Source: Novipirellula herctigrandis
GTDB taxonomy: Bacteria; Planctomycetota; Planctomycetia; Pirellulales; Pirellulaceae
Length of the DNA stretch: 64,000 nucleotides
Assembly: GCA_007859835.1 (NCBI GenBank)
Contig: SJPJ01000001.1
Coordinates: 6,984,504 to 7,048,503, forward strand
Reading direction: 5' to 3'
Part shown: positions 61,202-64,000 of the stretch, piece by piece
Layout: each line of letters starts with the position of its first letter
Numbering within the stretch: the first letter of the stretch is position 1
Translations under genes and position numbers: made by a program
Notes under the pieces: generated by a model
The model's input: the letters and a program-made list of their open reading frames with translations, nothing else
Told to the model about the DNA's origin: nothing
Database searches by the model: none

Positions 61202-61496
61202 TGAAGAACAACCATGGCTGAGCCGAACTGGTTTAGCTGTTCTTTTCTTGTTGGGTGCTTCTGTGACGCTCATTTTGTTCAGTAATCATTTGGCAATTCA
61301 AAAATTTCGTTCGTTAGAAGGGCATCCCGGAGAGCTTCCGCATAAATTGTCCGATGCCCTTCGAGTTCCAGTTTTGCTAGAACGACTTGGAGTGCTTCTC
61401 GGACTCGTTGCGTTGCTTCTGTTTGGGTTTAAGGTTATTCAGTTTTACACACGAAAAAATCGAAACGATGAAAGAGACAAGCAGGATGAAATCTAA
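61158..61496 (+). CDS. Small two-helix membrane protein, candidate immunity protein
   Basis: Protein of 112 residues with two membrane helices: LAVLFLLGASVTLILFSNHL and VLLERLGVLLGLVALLLFGF, joined by a loop of about 30 residues (AIQKFRSLEGHPGELPHKLS). The N-terminal 20 residues and the C-terminal tail are polar; the tail is very charged (RKNRNDERDKQDEI). The frame overlaps the RHS tip by 44 bases in another phase, starting with ATG, which implies coupled translation and often marks a toxin-immunity pair. A membrane immunity protein would suit a toxin acting at the membrane or periplasm. No homologue family is recognised, so the pairing is inferred from position. Confidence 0.6.
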   Translation: MNRQLNPYDPSRTNDEEQPWLSRTGLAVLFLLGASVTLILFSNHLAIQKFRSLEGHPGELPHKLSDALRVPVLLERLGVLLGLVALLLFGFKVIQFYTRKNRNDERDKQDEI

Positions 61497-61606
61497 AGTG
61501 GACAAAACTAAGGACTGTCATGGTTAGGCTTGACCCTTAAGTAACCTCATTCGACCACTCCATAGCGTTAGGCGGGATTCTTGTCTCACGCTTTCTTTTT
61601 AGCTGC

Positions 61607-62130
61607 CTAGATCTGGTAGCTTTCCACTGCCGGGGAGAATACCCCAATGTGACTTGGGTAACGCTCGGTGTTGATGAGATCCTTGCAAGCGGCTCGCGGT
61701 GCGTTGACTGGATTGTCGCTTCGAGTGGCGAGTGTTTTGAGGCGATTGCGGGTCGTTTTGGGAGGGTTTTTGCACGCCAGGCATAGCGCCAGCCGCAGCG
61801 GTGCTTTGACGCTTCGCTGGTTCGGTTGCAAGACTTCGTGCCAGAGTAGAATCAACATCATGCGGCCTCCCGCTGATTTGGCGGTGGGCCGCGTGGCGAA
61901 GCAGCGGCGTCGTCGTGGGCGATCAGTTCGGCATAGCGGATGCGGACGGCGTCCATCACCGGGTCGTGGGGACTGGTCCAGCCTTGATAGAGCAATTGGA
62001 TCAACGGGTTACTCGTTCCACGCCGCGTCTGATCCCGGACGACTCGGGCAAGCAACTGCAACCAACTGCAACCAACTGCGGGCCGTGTCGAGACCGGCGG
62101 TGATCGGCTGCGAACTCGACCGTCCAGCAT
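61607..62130 (-). repeat. Likely dispersed Rhodopirellula repeat ORFs (DUF1589-like)
   Basis: Two minus-strand frames overlap as ATGA at 61858-61861. The downstream one reads MMLILLWHEVLQPNQRS, then LALCLACKNPPKTTRNR and RSDNPVNAPRAACK, a text I recall from the many near-identical short proteins annotated in R. baltica as DUF1589. The upstream one ends AELIAHDDAAASPRGPP. These are probably multicopy repeats annotated as genes rather than functional proteins. The family recall is from memory and should be confirmed. Confidence 0.45.
62053..62082. repeat. 10-bp tandem repeat (CAACTGCAAC)
   Basis: CAACTGCAAC occurs at 62053-62062 and 62063-62072, followed by a third, partial unit CAACTGCGGG. 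Confidence 0.8.
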
Positions 62131-62407
62131 GGACAGAAGCGAAAATCAAGTGCCTGCAAAAACTCGTTTGCGCACACGCGCGTTAAGAACAATCTCAGCT
62201 GAGCATTTACAGTAGATCGTGATTGTGCCTTGAACCAAGCAGGTCGATCGCCGATGCCAAGTCCACGAAGCGGATTTCCAAAACGGTGCTTGTCACGTCC
62301 CATCAAGATCCGATCGTAGAAACCGCGTAGATCGAGCTGGCTCGCCAGCAAGACACCCGCGTCTTATCAACAGCAAATTTGAATCCATCAGCGTTCCGAT
62401 CGAATTT

Positions 62408-62695
62408 TCAGTACTCCAACCAACGCGAGTGAAACTGGCTTTCGATTTGCCGGGATCGCCATCGTTGCTCATCGCTCGGCAAGTCGGTTATCGCCAGATC
62501 GTACGGGTCAATGACCGTGTTCGGGTCAATGACCGTGTTCGGGTCAATGACAAGGTGTTTTGCCGACACAATGAAGTAGCCGTCTGCGTTTCGCTCGGCC
62601 AAAACGATTGATGCCTGAAGCAGCTGCCCCGGGTACAGTGCGCACGGCGGCGCAGCAAGGTTGGCTTTCTCTTTTCCGCAGCCGATCAGGGGCAA
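62408..62695 (-). CDS. Uncertain ORF (95 aa) with VIDPNT repeats, possible continuation of the HNH gene region
   Basis: This minus-strand frame starts MPLIGCGKEKANLAAPPCAL and continues LLQASIVLAERNADGYFIVS, which looks like coding sequence. Three near-identical 18-bp units then give VIDPNTVIDPNTVIDP, and the tail is Ser/Arg-rich. It overlaps the 3' end of the HNH frame in another phase. The HNH frame loses its family character at about the same place, so this may be a separate small gene, or the real continuation after a frameshift. I do not recognise a domain. Confidence 0.4.
   Translation of the reverse strand: MPLIGCGKEKANLAAPPCALYPGQLLQASIVLAERNADGYFIVSAKHLVIDPNTVIDPNTVIDPYDLAITDLPSDEQRWRSRQIESQFHSRWLEY
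62505..62558. repeat. 18-bp tandem repeat, about three units
   Basis: CGGGTCAATGACCGTGTT occurs at 62505-62522 and 62523-62540. A third unit (CGGGTCAATGACAAGGTG) has changes at its end. On the minus strand it codes for VIDPNT repeats. Confidence 0.9.
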
Positions 62696-63251
62696 TGGTT
62701 TGCTTGATATGAAAAGCGTGAAAGTCCGTCGTTACCGAAACGATGAACCCGTCGGATAACCTTCCACCAGCACGCTGGGCGTAATAGGAACGCTCAATAC
62801 CCTCTGGGTGCGTGTTGCCTGGAGGCGTGAGTATCGATAGGTCTGGCATTTCGTCTGGGTAACCCATCAACGAAGCGAACAACTCCGGATCATTCTTTTG
62901 GCATATATCGATTATTCTCATCCAAGTGAGCCGCCATCGAACCAAATTCGGCGAATTCAAACCCAGCACCGCAACGGTGCGTCGAGCATCGTCTGTTAAA
63001 CCCGAAAGTCGCCCGTCGAGATGCACACGAATGGACGGTTCCAATAGAACCTGCGTTGGGTCTGGCACCCGACGTTTTCCTTTGCGGAGATTCCAGGCAT
63101 GGCACGAATACACCAAGTTGTCGTATTCCAGTCTCGCGTCCGGCGAATTGGCTACCGGCTCGAAATGATCGAGGTCGAATTCACCGAGCCGCTTCCCCCA
63201 CTGCTCTCGAATTAAACAGTAGACGCAGCGAAACGAAAACTCGTCACGCAA
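62544..63251 (-). pseudogene. HNH endonuclease, probably decayed
   Basis: The frame reads an HNH nuclease: CVYCLIREQW (first metal-binding C-x2-C), FDLDHFEPVA (catalytic D-H), and YDNLVYSCHAWNLRKGKR, where C-x2-C-N is expected but the second Cys is Trp (TGG for TGC). Later text (SLMGYPDEMPDLSILTPPGN, HPEGIERSYYAQRAGGRLSD) is like the usual end of this family. Beyond it the frame turns Arg/Cys-rich, so the natural stop was probably lost. Upstream of the first possible start (TTG 63251) the same frame reads GPSGYSDVQSFRPWLRDEFS, which looks like conserved N-terminus but has no ATG/GTG/TTG before a stop near 63337. These defects suggest a decayed gene. It follows the antitoxin-like gene by 94 bases on the same strand. 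Confidence 0.7.
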
Positions 63252-63345
63252 CCATGGCCGAAACGATTGAACGTCTGAATAGCCACTGGGGCCGTGTCGA
63301 CGAACAAGCGGCCCACCAGGGTATGTAAACGCAAGTCACGTCACG

Positions 63346-63690
63346 CTACGCATCCGGCTGAGACAGCAGCCGCTTGTGGAGCTTGAGAGCTTCTTCCATC
63401 GGTGGTGATGCAATCTCGTCGAAATGCTGTTCCGCCATCTTTTGCAAGACTGCTAGTTCAGCACGTTCAGGCACACTGATCGTGCCCTCAATTTCGTGAT
63501 CGATCAATTCACATCGGCGATCGTCTTTGGCCTGCGTCCACTGCACATCATCTCCATTCGCCCCGACTTCATCGGCCACAAACCGTGTCACGGCAAGTTG
63601 AATCAAATGCACAACGTCTTGACCGGTCTCGCTGGCGCGAGCGCTAAGGCAATGTTGAATGTCGGCGGGAAGATCGATTTCGTACTTCAT
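63346..63690 (-). CDS. Antitoxin-like protein (RHH-type start), paired with HNH gene
   Basis: Protein of 114 residues. The N-terminus MKYEIDLPADIQHCLSARAS and the following VVHLIQLAVTRFVADE have the beta-helix-helix pattern of ribbon-helix-helix regulators (strand with alternating hydrophobics, then two helices). The C-terminal half is acidic and helical: CELIDHEIEGTISVPERAEL, then FDEIASPPMEEALKLHKRLL. This type of gene often precedes an HNH nuclease gene in planctomycetes and cyanobacteria, from memory. Here it reads intact while its HNH partner looks broken. An antitoxin or regulator role is inference. Confidence 0.65.
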   Translation of the reverse strand: MKYEIDLPADIQHCLSARASETGQDVVHLIQLAVTRFVADEVGANGDDVQWTQAKDDRRCELIDHEIEGTISVPERAELAVLQKMAEQHFDEIASPPMEEALKLHKRLLSQPDA

Positions 63691-64000
63691 GCCCCCGTTG
63701 TATCACAGGAAACAGCGAATACACCAGCGATAACTACGATATCCATGCACGCTGGAAGCGTGACCAGAGCGTTTTCCCTACAAAGAATGGGATTTTTTTG
63801 CTTTCCGAATCCGCCAACTAGCGGTCCTAGGGCAGGAGGCCCGTAATGTCGTACGCCCAGCATGGCCATGATCTTCTGGAATGGAAGTCCCGTGTACTTA
63901 GTTCCGGTTTCTTTATGGGAGCCATGATACCAAATGAATAGCTCGTAAAGAAAAGTACGAGCCGAGGGCAACTGCGGCGAGGTGACAGACCGTGGAGAGG
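63691..64000. other. Right-hand end of the window without recognised gene
   Basis: About 310 bases upstream of the antitoxin-like gene. It should contain its promoter. No gene, hairpin or repeat could be supported. Confidence 0.45.

Larger units (their letters stand above)
61497..62407. other. Region of repeat ORFs and non-coding sequence
   Basis: About 900 bases without a certain gene. It holds a Rhodopirellula-type repeat ORF pair on the minus strand (61607-62130), a 10-bp tandem repeat at 62053-62082, and otherwise nothing recognised. The longest plus-strand frame is a composition artefact of the minus-strand frames. Confidence 0.45.

Noticed and set aside
61668-62186. 172-codon plus-strand frame
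   Set aside because: Arg/Ser/Cys-rich shadow of the minus-strand repeat ORFs, without protein-like pattern.

Overview
The window looks like a chromosome segment of a planctomycete of the Pirellulaceae (Rhodopirellula-like). This call rests on family content, not on a marker tree. The window has a DUF1559 prepilin-like protein, a large Hanks-type kinase with C-terminal membrane helices, a MoxR/DUF58/BatA/VWA operon, an SHD1 domain fused to a CHAT protease, a DUF6288-like secreted protein, and short repeated ORFs like those known from Rhodopirellula baltica. Starts are often GTG, several operon genes overlap by four bases (ATGA/GTGA), and few hairpins have a clear U tract.

Left part (1-24 kb) is mostly core-like. 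It holds the end of an SSS symporter, an outer-membrane lipoprotein and XerC. A four-gene minus-strand envelope operon follows (GT2, GT39-type membrane transferase, LptF/LptG permease, TIGR04283-type GT2). Next come a serine/threonine kinase, the MoxR-DUF58-BatA-VWA operon, a YhcC-type radical SAM protein, an FHA protein, a Dabb protein, a secreted protein, and a lipoprotein SppA homologue that seems to lack its nucleophilic serine.

Centre (22.7-35.4 kb) is the main biosynthetic locus. An FtsX-type permease is followed by a one-module reducing PKS (KS-AT-DH-psiKR-ER-KR-ACP), translationally coupled to a one-module NRPS (C-A-PCP-TE). A convergent LolD-like ATPase overlaps the NRPS end. The simplest reading is a machine that makes a reduced polyketide/fatty-acyl chain, condenses it with one amino acid, releases it by the thioesterase and exports it. 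A small coiled-coil protein, ribosomal protein bS21 and tRNA-Val(TAC) follow.

Right part (36.4-64 kb) is accessory in character. It begins at the tRNA-Val, whose 3' half is overlapped by the C-terminus of a frameshifted tyrosine integrase. It carries secreted polysaccharide-active proteins (pectate-lyase-3 type, GH29 fucosidase type), a GDPD, a stress locus (two-domain USP, CtpF-like P-type ATPase, CBS-HEPN-like protein), a DUF1559 protein, a VTC-like fragment and an IS3-family transposase relic. Further right are a DUF6288-like protein, a WD40-helical-CHAT-SHD1 fusion, an unknown membrane-anchored protein, a truncated RHS core with a novel tip plus a small membrane protein that may be its immunity partner, a Rhodopirellula-type repeat ORF, and a decayed HNH nuclease behind an antitoxin-like gene. 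Short perfect tandem duplications (10-20 bp units) recur through the window.
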